NCBI GenBank assembly: GCA_023653785.1
Contig: JAMKCH010022302.1
Coordinates: 1-64,000 of the forward strand
Source: Ophioderma brevispina
Taxonomy: Eukaryota; Echinodermata; Ophiuroidea; Amphilepidida; Ophiodermatidae
Length of the DNA stretch: 64,000 nucleotides
Direction: 5' to 3'
Shown piece by piece: positions 33,885 through 46,340 of the stretch. Below the pieces are notes generated by a model. It ran no database searches and had not been told where the DNA came from. It worked only from the letters and a program-made list of their open reading frames with translations. The stretch's first letter is position 1; every line of letters begins with the position of its first letter. Made by a program: the position numbers and the translations under genes.

Positions 33885-35260
33885 AGTTCGAAAACTCGTT
33901 TATATCATGATCGCGTTTGCTTTCAATGATTCGCAACATCAATGTGTATGAAAATTTACCAATCGTCAATATAGTACATTTACACAAAAAACATCATCTC
34001 GCGTACGATTATCTCATTCACGATGTCACCCGGGATTATCATCCTTCCAAGTATAGTATTTCAAAATTGGCTAAATTCAGTTTTAAAATGGGCCAGTGTT
34101 TACTACTGTGGAGCTTTTGACTTGTAGACCCCATCGTGGTATCATCGAGAGTCGAGCGGGTTCTGGTGATTGCTGTCTTAATTGAGAGGAAGACTAGCAA
34201 TGTTTCATTTCGCTGCGAATAACCTGTAGTAAACCTGGGGTAGTAGAAACCGTTTAAGTGGACAGTTTCCCGCCCAGTTGGCCTTACTTTTCCTCACGAG
34301 GATTAGAGCCATATGAGTAGACTCGTATGTCTATACGTTCTTGTATCCTGGTATTATGATTCAGTTAACAAGGGTAAAGTCCTTAGTATGCTGAAGTGAA
34401 TGAGCCAAATAAACTGTGTCTTAGACACGAGATTAGTTGATGTGAATATTAGAAAACCATCTTGGTAATAACATGAAGTTGAGAAGCAAAAAGTAAAAAG
34501 GAATGAAGCGGCATAAAGGGCCAGAAGCATGGAAGCGATCCTCGGTTATCTAAATTCTTATTAAGCAGGCGGCATGCCTGAGTGGTATGCATTAAGAACT
34601 TTCCGATAAGTCTAATATAAATCAAAGTATTGTACCAATGTTGATTAACACATGTGTTACTTGCCATCATAGCTGAGGCAAACGATATTTCCTCTTCTCT
34701 CATATCAGTGGATTTATTCATTATATAGTACTCGGAAATAGGTTCCATCAAATCTATTTTTTGATCCAGCCACTACTACGAGGCATTATGCACGAGTAAT
34801 TTCTGGGCCTATATACTCGAGTAGTAATCATAGAAAAGTGCAAAATCTGATGTCAGGGACTCAGGCGGGCCATGTTTATGTATTTTGATGTTTTAAGATT
34901 AACGGAATAACATCGTCTTTGTTGCATTTCTAGAAATGATGATATTGAAGCATCTTTTAACGATTCCATTAGGTGACCATTTGAGCCGAATCTGATTACT
35001 CTCAAATGTGATCATGACCTAATTTTTATTTTATTTTGCTTACGGTTTAATATATTTGATTTGTGAGTAAAAACAAAACTGGAAATGACTGTCCACGTAA
35101 CGATATTGAGGGGGATCAGTTTTATGATTATTACGAATAAAAAAGATCCAAAAACTAAATTATAGTATTTTATTTTCCCAATCTTGCTAACGATACCATC
35201 CAAAATAAAAACGAGAAAACAAAATGTACTTATAACGAGAGAGTTAACATCCTTTCTTAT
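33885..35260. other. Upstream region of the minus-strand integrin gene
   Basis: This interval is 5' of the integrin start codon and should contain its 5' UTR and promoter. I see no clear TATA box or initiator at a fixed distance, and no CpG island. No other gene is recognised. Confidence 0.4.
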
Positions 35261-35267
35261 TAGTGAT

Positions 35268-35390
35268 TTGTGTGTGGAGAATATATGTGTGTATGATGTG
35301 TGTATATAGATGTATGTGTGTATGCATGTGTGGTGTTTATGTAATGTTGTGTATGTAATGTATGTTGATGTATGTGTGTATGTGAGAACG
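35268..35390. repeat. TGTA/TGTG microsatellite
   Basis: Irregular (TGTATG)n and (TGTG)n immediately upstream of the SINE. Confidence 0.85.
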
Positions 35391-35640
35391 TGTGGTCAGT
35401 GGAATAAAGCGCTGGACTCATGATAATTAGGTTGTTGAGTTCGATCCCCGAGACCAACGTGTGTGTCCCTGGCAAGCCATTTATCTTGGTTGTCTCACTT
35501 CACCCAGGTGTAAATGGGGAGTTGTTAGGGGTAGTCATACTGTTACGTATAAGTGGCTGCCGAATTTTCAATATATGGAAAATGTGACGTAAACAGCAGG
35601 TTAAATTAAAGCGCTGTGAGACGGTGTGTTTTTGGAACAA
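35391..35640 (+). mobile_element. tRNA-derived SINE
   Basis: The head reads TGGTCAGTGGAATAAAGCGCTGG (A-box-like) and GAGTTCGATCCCCGAG (B box GGTTCGAnTCC type), the internal RNA polymerase III promoter of a tRNA. It is followed by the conserved SINE body CTGGCAAGCCATTTATCTTG and TCACTTCACCCAGGTGTAAA-TGGGGA, and by a tail TTAAAGCGCTGTGAGACGG. The CACCCAGGTGTAAATGGG block is shared by many marine invertebrate SINEs. The copy at 61015-61145 has the same layout on the other strand. Confidence 0.8.
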
Positions 35641-35694
35641 ACACAATTTAAATTACGACGATTTTAAATTAAAATATTATATATTTATATTATA

Positions 35695-35696
<2 letters not shown>

Positions 35697-35730
<34 letters not shown>
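35697..35730. repeat. TA dinucleotide repeat
   Basis: (TA)n of about 15 units, with a (TG)n tract at 35829-35853 nearby. Confidence 0.9.
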
Positions 35731-35731
<1 letters not shown>

Positions 35732-35981
35732 CTCACACAGCAGTATTGCTGAGTGAGGATTTATCCGGCTACCCGCGTTAACGGGGACCAAAACCGGATT
35801 TAAAACGTGTATAATAACTAAACAACATGTATATGTGTGTGTGTGTGTGTGTGCTTGGTGGTTCCACAACATAATTAATAGGACTTTATAATATAGTGTG
35901 GCGCAGGTTCGTTGTATTCTGCTATATTGGCAAAATAAAAAGGGTAATATAGAGGAAAGGTGGACCCTATTAGTATGCAGG

Positions 35982-36496
35982 GGAACTTTGTAAAATAAGG
36001 GCGTACAATTAGTACAGGGGTAAGTAAATTGAAATCAGTCAAAGTGTTATGTTTAAATGTACAGCAATGTATTTGTTCATTATAATTGATTAGAAAAAAG
36101 GTTTATAGTTTTATAGGTTCCGACCTTTAGTAACGGTTTTACAGACCTGATAAGGGGATATGTTCTCTGTAATGACGAAGCCGTATCAATGCAGGTTAAT
36201 TATTGGGGAAGAATGATCGCTTGTCGTCAATGTTATTTCCAAATCAAATAGATTTGCTTCTCTGAGGGATACAGACAATTATGCCAACCTGAAGTCAAAT
36301 AAGCACTGAACAGGATACCACTAATATCCTCGTGGCCCAACATGGTGTAAGAGAAGTTAGTGACGGGATGTCTTGTTCACTGATGAAAGTCGGTTTGCTT
36401 GGACTTCAATGATGGACAGGTGAGAGCCACCGCAGGTAGCCTTCGGAGAGGTTTGAGTGGTATTACATGGAAAGCTCCCTTATTTTACAAAGTTCC
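35982..36496 (+). mobile_element. Tc1/mariner relic with 20-bp perfect TIRs
   Basis: GGAACTTTGTAAAATAAGGG at 35982-36001 is repeated exactly inverted at 36477-36496. Inside, the plus strand at 36366-36396 reads DVLFTDESRF, the second catalytic Asp block of Tc1/mariner DDE transposases (VLFTDESRF), followed in another frame by NDGQVRA. The first Asp and the final Glu/Asp blocks are not seen, so it is a deleted, nonautonomous copy of 515 bp. Confidence 0.7.
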
Positions 36497-37393
36497 TACA
36501 TTTCCCAGAGGTTCGAACAAAAAATTCTGATTCAGCAACCCTTAAACTATAGAAAAACATCTTCAAAACCTTCTCCTAGAAAACTTCTAGAATAGATATC
36601 GGTGTAACCCTACTATAAAGTGCTCAAATGTACAGAGAAGGAAGAAATTTCCCACATTAGACCGTGACACTCTTCATCAAGATAATTTTAACTTCACTTT
36701 GTGGAAGTCTCTGAAGCTGTTGAAAAGCTTGGATTAATTTAAACTCCGATGCAGAAAGTTTTGATCGAAAGAGCCGGACTATATCTACGCAAAATAAAAA
36801 GCTTAGAACAAAACTAAAGGAACCTCACAAAAACATCTCGACAAACATGGATAACACCAGTCAATCCTGAAAAAGTGTTGTATAGACAACAGTGGAATGG
36901 TTGGTTCCCACTCCACTTGGGAAAGGACAGCGGTTTTAGTATTCTGAACGGCTTGTGGTGTGATGGATGTGTTCCCAGGGCCAAACTCAGGTTTGTCACC
37001 AAAAAAGTTACCGGATGTCTAAAAAAGAGGAACCCTCAAGCGCCTTCTATTTGACGGACGAAGAGAAAAGACCTTAATTAATACACATCTGAAAAAGTGT
37101 ATTCGGTAAGGTTTCCAACGTCGATAAAATATATCAAATGACAATATGACATATATTACGGAATTGGACCGATTCCAAGTGGAAAATTTTTTGTAACACT
37201 TTCATTATCCACGGATTGTTAAGTTTGGCGGCTTTAGACATACACATTCTCCTAAGCACTTCTTTTGTTTATGGTTTCTTTGTTTTTGCGACAAACGTCA
37301 GTTCTGATATTGCAAGCTAGTTTCAATATTAGAAAATCCATTAAGATCTTGCCTCAAAACCTGATTTAACTTGGCTGCTTTACCACCACTACT

Positions 37394-37501
37394 ATGAACG
37401 CTAAATGTCAGAATGGATGTGAAAACACTGTTATTCCTAAAACACCCCCAAAAAAGTCCATTGTCATAATGGATAATGCAAGCTATCATAGAAATATTTG
37501 A
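37394..37501 (+). pseudogene. DDE transposase fragment (IMDNASYHR motif)
   Basis: A 35-codon open stretch reads CENTVIPKTPPKKSIVIMDN then ASYHRNI before a stop. KSIVxMDNASYH is a catalytic-Asp block of Tc1/mariner-like (DDE_3-type) transposases. Upstream sequence (about 36800-37100) has short stretches compatible with more transposase but is too broken to read. It differs from the DVLFTDESRF element 1 kb to the left, so it is probably a second family. Confidence 0.6.
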
Positions 37502-39590
37502 TGAGCAGTGGAGCAGTGAACAAATTACAGTTCTTACTGGGACAAATGTAGTGCGACACATCCTAATGTGGAGAGCTCTTATTGGGAAGAAGGGGACAAT
37601 GTGACATTGAAAATACAAATTTAGTTGGAAATAGCATAGATTCGACAGCGAGAGCGAAATTCGGGCGTAAGTCGTAAGTGGGGCGTAAGTGAAAGCTGAA
37701 TAGAGGGGGGTAAGTTGTTATTGCAAACATATTATGGCAGCAAAATGTTAAGCATACAATTGTAGATGAAATAGTAAAAATATAGAATAATACAGGAGAA
37801 TAACTTAAAATATCTGCCGAAACTTTGTAGCGCCCATGCGTGGCATGAATAGGCCCAAACCCGGTGGCCCAGGCGGTAAAGTAATAAAAACATATCGTAT
37901 GGCCTTCTTTGATGTTATTGATTCTGTGATACACGTACAATGCATCTCTTCCAACACACACGATGGATGGGTCAAAAGTTTGGTAAAGTCATCACGGTCG
38001 CTTGGATTTACTAGGAGTAATGATATTGCTCAACGATCAAGTGCGCAGCACTACTTAACCCATCCGCCAACAAGCTCGTTGAATCAAAATGACCATTGGC
38101 ACTCTAGTCTATCTTTTTGATTTATCTATCGCTATTATGGTTTTGCGGCGGCGTCTAGAAAGCTGTATGACCCCTCGCAGATTGTATGTATTTTTAGAAC
38201 ATTTTTTAGGGGCAGTGGCGGACATGTGACAACTATAAAGAGGGAACATGCAAAAGTATCCCTTTAAAAATCAGAAAAAAACCATTAAGCCATATAGGTA
38301 GTTAGATAACCATAAAAAATTCGGCGCATTCTGGACAAAAGCATGAAAACTGGGCACAGACATTTCCTTGGGGTTTACAAAGGCAAACTCTAGGAAGGAG
38401 TGCCCAAAAACGGACCTAATTATGGACGTCAATATTTCCCCGCCCCCTTTTTGCATATTCCTTAATTATGTCCCCCCAACAAATGAAATTCCACTGAAAA
38501 CCTATTATGTGTGGTATCAAATTAAGCACTGGTGGAACATAAGATTGTCTTTAAGAAAACGTTTAATAGGGTTTTATCTTAACATTGGGGGTCATTATAG
38601 GTCATAAAGTCATTGGAGGTTCTTTGATATCAAATTTCACCAAATTTGATTAAAAATTACACCACATGGCATGGCATACAATGAAGGCCAGTTCCGTTTT
38701 TAACGTAATATGTCAAACAAAATTCGACATTGTAAAAATAATAAAAATCAACACAAATAAAATTGATTTTTGTTTCATATCAAAGTAAATATGGTTTCAT
38801 GAACACTTAAGCCTATTCAATTCACAATTAGATTTTTGTTGGAGATACAAAAAAGTAACATGCATGCGGCCGCATTTCCCAAATGGCACTATCAAGCACC
38901 TCGTCGAACTACTTTTTGATGTTATTAAAACCGAGATTGCAAATTGGAAAGTTGGTAATAACCCTCTTTAATTTTGGAAACTTTGTCTTTTAAGAATCTG
39001 CGTTCATTACAGCAATGAGGATGTTGTCGTGAGGATGATACCAATGAAATTTTCTGCAAACGTACTTCCACACACGGCACATGGAAATTTAGCCCAAGCT
39101 TGACAATTGATTTTTTATCTATTGGTTTTTTTTTTGTTTTGTTTTTTGTCGTCAGCTTAATCGCATGACGTGTAAAGATCTGTTCAGGTAACTAATAAAG
39201 TTTTGCAAAAGGGACTGTTACTAAAACATGAGTAACTCAAAAAGTACACTTTTGTGTGTACGTCCGCGAGGGGGGGGGGGGGTTATGACTTGTCATGCAA
39301 ACCAAGAATGCGATTGGATTTGAAATATTTAGGTCTAATACTTCTGTCAGAGTATACTTCAAAATATAATTGTTCAAGATTCAAAAACATGAATAATTAA
39401 AACTTCTGGGTCCCCAGTCACTGGATACCTTTTCCATGACAAGGCACACGAAGTCCAGAGCAAAAAATCCTGTGGCGAGTGGCGAGCCACTTGCAGTTCA
39501 CTAAACAATAAAGGTAATTTCCTGCATCCATACTGCAGCAGTTCTTTACTTAATTACCTTGGATATTTCAGGTAGCAAGGTCTACAATAG
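37502..39590. other. Intergenic, nothing assigned
   Basis: AT-rich sequence with a G13 run at about 39270 and no recognised gene. The plus-strand ORF at 37836-38120 has a Gly/Pro-rich start by chance and no family motif. Confidence 0.45.
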
Positions 39591-39593
39591 CTT

Positions 39594-40215
39594 TCAGGTG
39601 TTGCCAACATCCTGAGCAGTAGCTAGCAGTCCAACCAGAGCCTGTAAGAGCTGGATCATTTTGATGTACATGCAGGAGAACTTTATCATAGTCTTTTTGA
39701 TAACCCAGAATGTCTCAAAATCCCCTCTGACATTTTCAGGAAACAATTTCAATGCATGGAGTTGAAATTCATACGGTTCCTGGCAAAGAACCTGGGTGTG
39801 TATAGCACGAAAGTCTTGGTGATAGCGAGCGCACGTCAATATTACATCAAGCACTATATGATCACTGTATTGGAAGGTTGGGCTCTTTGTCATCATCTTT
39901 AGTCTTGTTCAAGATGTCCCTTTATGTACTGAAATTCTGTAACATATTACATCCCTGAAAAGCCCAATACTCTTGTCTTTTCAATTGTATTTCCGATTGA
40001 CAATGAAGGGTGTAGCACAACACCGGTCGGTGGTGAAATAATTTAGACCGCCTTGAACAAGGTTACGTCATCTACAGTCTCCAAATCTAGAAAAAGGATC
40101 CATCAAAGTATTTGTGATCTGCAAAGCATTCTGTTCGAGCTTTGCCCAAGTATAAAGTGCTGCGCCGAGACTTGATGGTTGCACCAGGTCCTTGTCATGT
40201 GCCAGCTTTCAGAAA
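39594..40215 (-). pseudogene. Unrecognised decayed coding-like stretch
   Basis: On the minus strand one frame stays largely open for about 200 codons with a few stops. It reads LAHDKDLVQPSSLGAALYTW in its upstream part and ends in a 100-codon uninterrupted stretch starting MMTKSPTFQYSDHIVLDVIL and containing CARYHQDFRAIHTQVLC and FPENVRGDFETFWVIKK. The long single-frame openness and balanced composition suggest old coding sequence, perhaps a processed pseudogene. I do not recognise the family, and no splice sites were assigned. Confidence 0.3.
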
Positions 40216-43200
40216 TGAATTAGAAGTTTCAAACACGGCAAACACGACTTCTTACAAGACTTGTTGTCCAACAAGACCCATCAAGAATGTTGCCAATCAT
40301 GTTCCACGGCACAGAACCATTTCTATGTGGAGGCCAAGCAGTGTGTTCTATACTGCTGTTGACAGTCACCAAGGAAACTCTCAAAATCTGCTCTTTCATT
40401 GTTTTTGTTTTGTTCAGTTTTGTCTTTTTCTTTAAGAGATTTCATTAATTATGTGCAGAGTTCCTGGATGTAATTTCTACAGTTTTGAACAAGGAAAGAA
40501 ATGCCCGTGCTTCAAGTGTTCTCCTGTTTTAATGGCAGTATTCTGTGAACTAGTTTGTTGGGTACTTCTGTAGCAGTTTCGATAAATTGTCAGTTCAAAT
40601 GGTATTTGGCCTCAATTGTTACAGAGTCCCTTCCAGAAATCCTACCCAATATCTGGGTATGTTATAGAACTCCTGACACCATCCTCATTTTTATCCAACA
40701 TCATTGTGTTCTTTAATGCAAATTGTCAGATAATTTTGAACAAATAATACAAGCTTGTTTTGGACAGGAACGTCCAGTGGATTGACTTTTTTTTCTGTTT
40801 GACCATCATCTTGTGTACGTCTTTTTTTATTAGTACTATTATTTTATTTTTTACTTGATATATTATATATTTTTTTATTTTGATTGAATTACTTTTTCAA
40901 TACCCTAAAACTATCAAAGCTATTAACTTTTATTTTATTATTTGTTGTTGTGGTTTGGAGGAACAATTTTAAGATGGAACCCCGTGTGCCATTTGACATG
41001 ATTTTGAAGACATTTTTAGCTGTTTCCCAAGCTCCCTTGTTCCCATTGACCGGACTTGCTGAAACCATCGACTTGGTACAAACATTAACCATGTAATGAC
41101 CTATTGTTATAAATCTATGTTAGCAATACTCCGTGCTTTTATACGTAGTATTAAACTTCCACTAAAAGCAACATCTTTTTACAAAGATGTGCCAACAAAT
41201 CGCAATATATATATACGTTGGGGGAACTTATAGTTTTGGTGTTAATATGCTGCAAAATTGACTAACAATACTAAATCAAACCAAAATCGACACTGTGGAA
41301 TATATAGGTATAAGGGGTCAAAGTTTGTACAAGGGTAAAAATTGGAATTGTTCGAATTAATATGGTATAGTTCGACATCTGTGATCTATACTTTTATTAC
41401 AATAGGCAATATTGTTCAAGGTCATCCTGGGTAAAATTTGTCCAATTTGCTCCAAACTGGTTTTAAAATTTGTTCATTGTGGTCACACTAGATACTAAAT
41501 TGTATATAGATTCTTTGTTTGACAGTTCAATATAGAATTATAGTTATAGTTAGTGACTTCACATAGCCCCAGTCACATTTGCATTCTAATTATGCAACAA
41601 AATATCATATATGGTGCAACCAGTATATTTTGGACGCCTGTACCAGTAGACGAACAATTAGTTTGACATACTTTTTATAACAAACCGGTAAATCTAAAAT
41701 TTTACCCCATTGTGACCTTGATCCTATTTTGCCTCATAACAGTTAAAGTACTATACTTCCAGATAGGGAAACTATAGCTTTTTAATCCTTGAAAGGCGAT
41801 GAACATACTTTTCGGCATATTTCGAACTTTCAATATTTTGACCCTGTATAAACCTTGCCCCCCATACATATTCTACTACTTTGAGTTTTCCCAATACAAT
41901 TCTGGAGAAATAGATTATGTTGCAATTAGTTATACGTCATTATGTTTTCGTATTTAACTGGCCTACAATAACCTGAAAATATTGCAAGTAAATAATAATG
42001 TATAATTTAAATGCCAATTTATACATGGAAACCTCAAGTTACGATTACTGTGCGTCATACTAATAAACAAGGGACGTGGTTATGAAATTAATTATTGCAG
42101 TAAAGTGGGTTGTGGGCTTCTCACATGCAATTTGCTCAACATAACCCATTGGAGTGACCTGGGATATCAATTTTTATTTAGACACTGACACTACACCTTA
42201 TACTGTTATCAAGCCAAAAACTTTCAATGGTCTTGTATGACCTTTAATGACCCCAAACTGACCTCTACTACCAAATATTCAAATATTTAGATCATTTAGC
42301 ACTCTACATGTCTCAACTTTATTTTGATACCAAACTTGATATGATTTTGAAAGTAATTATTTACATACACGACCTATGTATTTAAAAGGGGCGTGGCCTA
42401 TGACGCCATTATTGTGGTCGAATTTTTGTGCACCCCTTCTGAAATTGCTTTACATACCCCAAGGAAGGTTTGTGCCAAGTTTCATGCTTTTGTCCAGAAG
42501 TGCACGATCTTGGTGAAAATTATGACTTATCTACTTCACTAATATAGACCTTCAAAGATCAAAATTGGTATGTTATAGCCCCCTCTATATACCCATTCTG
42601 CACAGAGATTTGTATAAAATAAGACTTGAGAAAAATCATATTTCTCCACTATACAATGTCGTTAAAGTTGCGCAGGTTGTATTTAGTGATATAAATATTT
42701 AAAATCATTTTGCCAAACTGTTTCACAATCGATATAATTTGTTTTATTCTGTTTTGACATAATAAATGGGATTTTCAAACAGCTCTGCCAGAACTATTCA
42801 CACATTCACACTTCCTTGTCTAAAGAGAGCGGATCCATCACAGTCTGTACTTCCCACTATGAGTTACAATATGCTCATCCACCAAGGACAAAGTTCATTG
42901 GGTTATACATGTACATACATTGACATGAACTGACCTTGTTTGTTCTGGGTATCATATATCATACCCAAAAACCAGGGGATGTATCTTCTAAATCAGAATT
43001 TTCACTTTCTTTCAGGACACTTGTTATTTAAAATCTCTCGTTGAACCTTTAATATGCGTGTCTGCTGCACGAATATCATAGACTTGTACTCAGTGATAAT
43101 AACCACGGGCGCCAATTTTATTTATTATAAATTTATTATGCTTACACTTGGGGTCTTTTTTGGGGTGTTCATTCCATTTGGGTAGGGGTTAATGCTAAAA

Positions 43201-43920
43201 GTAATCTCGAGGGCGTGTCGTATTTTGCAAATGTGCCACTGTCTCTTTTATATATAGAAAATGCAATAGATTTACTGATTTTTAACTCTCGCTGCCATAT
43301 TGTTGCCAACATTCGTCCTGTCCGTCCGCACTTGTCTCGTAGGTCTTGTCTTCACACTCTTGACGTCCTGTCTTATTTGTTTGTAGCTTGTTGATGTGGT
43401 GTTGCTTCACGTAATTTTTTACTGCTTTTCTTTTTTATTAGAATGTAACTTTATCTGGGTGACCATAATTTTCGAGCTCTGCTCTGTTTGGGTCTGTCCC
43501 CATCTTATTGCTTTTCTGTATTATATTAAACTGATTTGATGGAAACAAATAAACTGGAAACTGACACTGAAACTAATACACTGGTGAATAGGAGGTACTG
43601 AACTGTGCCAAGGGAATTGAGATTTTACTAGCTCATAGTGCCCACTCACTTCATACTTTGATATCCTGCCTCCAACATTCAAATAGTCCATGTATTTTTC
43701 AAACTCTAAATACTGGGGATTACCCATTGCTAGCACTTGTTGTAAATTGTTGAGGTAACATCGTCTATATAAATTTATAACTTCCTTGATCATGAGGTAA
43801 ACCTATTCTGTCCCGTGACGATAAAAATATTGATTTCAATCACCCCATGTGGCGTAGCAAAAATCTGGCAGTTTCATATTCCAGGATATGGCCAACGCTG
43901 GAGACAGTTACAATGGCTTT
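40216..43920. other. Intergenic AT-rich sequence
   Basis: No confident gene is seen. Stretches such as 42380-42540 (GGGGCGTGGCC...GTGCCAAGTTTCATGC) have the look of old dispersed repeats, and 43250-43560 ends in ATAAACTGGAAACTGACACT, which might be a retroelement 3' end; neither could be placed in a family. Confidence 0.4.
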
Positions 43921-44401
43921 TGTCTTAAAGGCACTATCAGTGATTTGCTAAATCATATTTTTTGGAACAAGTATAGGTATCCTAACATACCCTGCAAGTG
44001 GTAAATCTAGAAGCAACCTAATAAGGACAATATCAGATATTTTAGTCATTATTATATCCCTCATGAATATATTCATGTTCATTGATTGGTTAAAAGTGCG
44101 TCACATGACCACAAATAGTTTAACTATTTGCGAGAAAGAGAGCGAAAGAGAGATCACAGGGAAATAGACACCTATTTTCCCTAGGGAAATAGGCGCCTAT
44201 TTCCCTCTAGCCTCGATGCCCGTGTTATCAGTTCCTTTATCGGTTCTTTCGCTGTGGTCAATACGACTAGCTACGACTGTTGACGTTATGCATGAGAGTG
44301 CACAGACTCTTACTTGTATTTCTCAACGTATGTGTACGTTCGTATTAGTTATTGCTCTAAAAAGAACTTTGACGCATCGTTGAGGCTATTTCGTCGACAA
44401 C

Positions 44402-44476
44402 ATGGCTGCGTCCAGTTGCAATAACACCGGTGGGAAACCTTCTGCACTGTCAGTGTTCGAGGAGTTGTGTAAATAA
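44402..44476 (+). CDS. Short ORF within the TTAA element
   Basis: An ATG in a good context (GACAACATGG) opens a 24-codon ORF starting MAASSCNNTGGKPSALSVF, in the most CpG-rich part of the TTAA element. Two CACCGGTG palindromes flank its ends. It might be a captured first exon or a chance ORF; no homologue is recognised and no donor site was settled. Confidence 0.2.
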   Translation: MAASSCNNTGGKPSALSVFEELCK

Positions 44477-44879
44477 CACCGGTGATTCCCGCGGTGATTT
44501 TTATTTTAATGCCATACACTGATATGATCTTAACGCTGCATCACTGCATGCCATGACTGTGCACGGTCACGGAAACAGAAAGGTGAGCTATACATGCTAC
44601 ATGCAGTAAATTTCGGGAGTAAATTCGGTACAGACTTCAGCGTCATTATTTACCGAAAAAGGTGTTGATATCGTAAGTGGGCGGACTTTTCTATGCCTAA
44701 AAGGCAGTCAATGCTCAAGCTCTTGCCTAGCCTAGCCTAGCCCTAGGCTAGCCTAACCTAGGCTACAGTGTACAGTATAGCCTATAGGCAAGGCCTATTT
44801 TTTGTTAAGTAGGCCTCAGGCTCAGTTTCACTTTTAACCAATCAGTGAACAAAAAATATATTCATGAAGGATATAAAAC

Positions 44880-45061
44880 AAATATTTAATGATCTTATTC
44901 GGGATCTTTGTGGAATCTATTGGTCCCCTCGGTGAACTGGAGGGCGTGGGGTACTATTTTCCCTCGACCTTCGGTCTCGGGAAAATAGTACCCCACGCCC
45001 TCCAGTTCACCTCGGGGGCCAATAGATTCCACAAGATCCCTCATGATCATTAAATATTTGT
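44880..45061. repeat. 180-bp near-perfect hairpin
   Basis: The left arm (44880-44963) and right arm (44979-45061) are inverted copies with about 93% identity by eye, including GTGGAATCTATTGG and GGGCGTGGGGTACTATTTTC. The 15-base centre (TCGACCTTCGGTCTC) is itself partly self-complementary. It lies near the right end of the TTAA element. Confidence 0.9.
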
Positions 45062-45271
45062 ATACTGTCCGTACGGACAATTACTACAACGTGTAATTGA
45101 ATGGGAAATCATATCGCTGAACATTGCTGTTTTCTTCCTTTTCTGTCAAAATTTCAGTTGGAAAATATACCTAATGGGAGTCCTACAGACTTGTACTTCA
45201 GTTTTAAGCTATTCAGATAAATTTTAAATATTTTTTTTATTTTTTGGGATAATCACTGATAGTGTCTTTAA

Positions 45272-46250
45272 GATTACTCTGTCTGTAATAGCCACTATAT
45301 ACTCGGCATGGCAATTGTACCACCGCAAGCGAGATGTGGCTGCCACAGTAGAGTAAAATAATACTGGCCTACTCTGTATGCCAACCTACTTAAAGAAAGT
45401 ACGCCACCATACCCGACAAATAACAAAAGCTGATATACCAAGCACATCCTTTGCTTAACCGGTTTTGTCATAACTGTACCGAAATAGGCGAGATGTGAAT
45501 GATATAGATAGTGAAGCTATGATAAAAAAAATTGTCGGATCGTACATTTACACTGTCGTGTCTCTCACAAACCAACAGATCCAGCCTTCAAGGAATATAA
45601 TCTTCTGGTTTTCTTTTTTATCACACTATGGCACAATCCTCATGGGTAGCTTTTGCTACATTAATCATTACCATTGTCACCAAATGCACCCAAGTCCGAA
45701 CATTTAACGTCTACGAAGACAATGTGACAATATTCAAGGGCGAGAAAGCGAGTCTCTTCGGTTACTCAGTCTTACAACATGCAAATTCGCAAGGGAAATG
45801 GTAGGTAGGATTTAGTCAATCAAAATCAGATTGTCGATACGAAGATGTAAAGTTTAAGCAATGCAGATATTAACGGTGGTAAATAAAACATGATTTTTTA
45901 TTTCAATATTGCAATCCACACATTTGAATAGTTGGCTATTAAAGGGAGGTGACCTAGTCACCCACTTTACTCCATCAAAATTGAGATTTTGGTATCAGAA
46001 GGAAGTTCATGTTTTTCTCATTACCCCAGTTGAAACGTTTCCTATGAAGTTATAAACAAAACATCTTCAAATGTGGTTGACCACATTAATTAACACACAC
46101 TGTCCAATGGGCCACTTTAGTACACATTTTTGCTTCTACTAACCAAACGGCTGGACCGATTTAATTAACTAAAAACTTGTAATCAGATGCTTATATACTT
46201 TGATGTGAGGAAGAAAACATCATATGAAAATCGGACCACGATCGGGTCAC
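45272..46250. other. Intergenic, nothing assigned
   Basis: No gene recognised. The stretch 45940-46250 begins AAAGGGAGGTGACC and runs into the 46254 palindrome, so it may be part of an undetermined element. Confidence 0.4.
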
Positions 46251-46253
46251 CCG

Positions 46254-46285
46254 CTTATCGTTTTACTTATAAGTAAAACGATAAG
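46254..46285. repeat. Perfect 32-bp palindrome
   Basis: CTTATCGTTTTACTTA is followed immediately by its reverse complement TAAGTAAAACGATAAG with no spacer. It precedes the foldback MITE at 46341. Confidence 0.9.
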
Positions 46286-46340
46286 ATATTGAAATGTTTA
46301 CCAAAATGATATGTTCTCGTGATTTGAATAAGCATGCATA

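Larger units (their letters stand above)
43929..45267. mobile_element. TTAA-flanked element (1.34 kb)
   Basis: TTAA at 43925-43928 and 45268-45271 flank inverted ends AGGCACTATCAGTGATT and AATCACTGATAGTGTCT. A TTAA duplication is used by piggyBac and Kolobok-type transposons. The interior has a CpG-richer segment (about 44220-44660) with a short ORF, a palindromic CCTAGCC/GGCTAGG cluster at about 44725-44770, and a 180-bp hairpin at 44880-45061. A related, rearranged copy is at 56626-57300 and shorter relatives occur elsewhere. No transposase was recognised. Confidence 0.75.

Noticed and set aside
35391..35480. Functional tRNA gene
   Set aside because: A and B boxes are present, but the cloverleaf arms are not formed and the SINE body follows directly.
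43250..43560. Possible LINE 3' end (…AATAAACTGGAAACTGACACTG)
   Set aside because: No upstream RT or endonuclease and no target duplication seen; too weak to annotate as an element.
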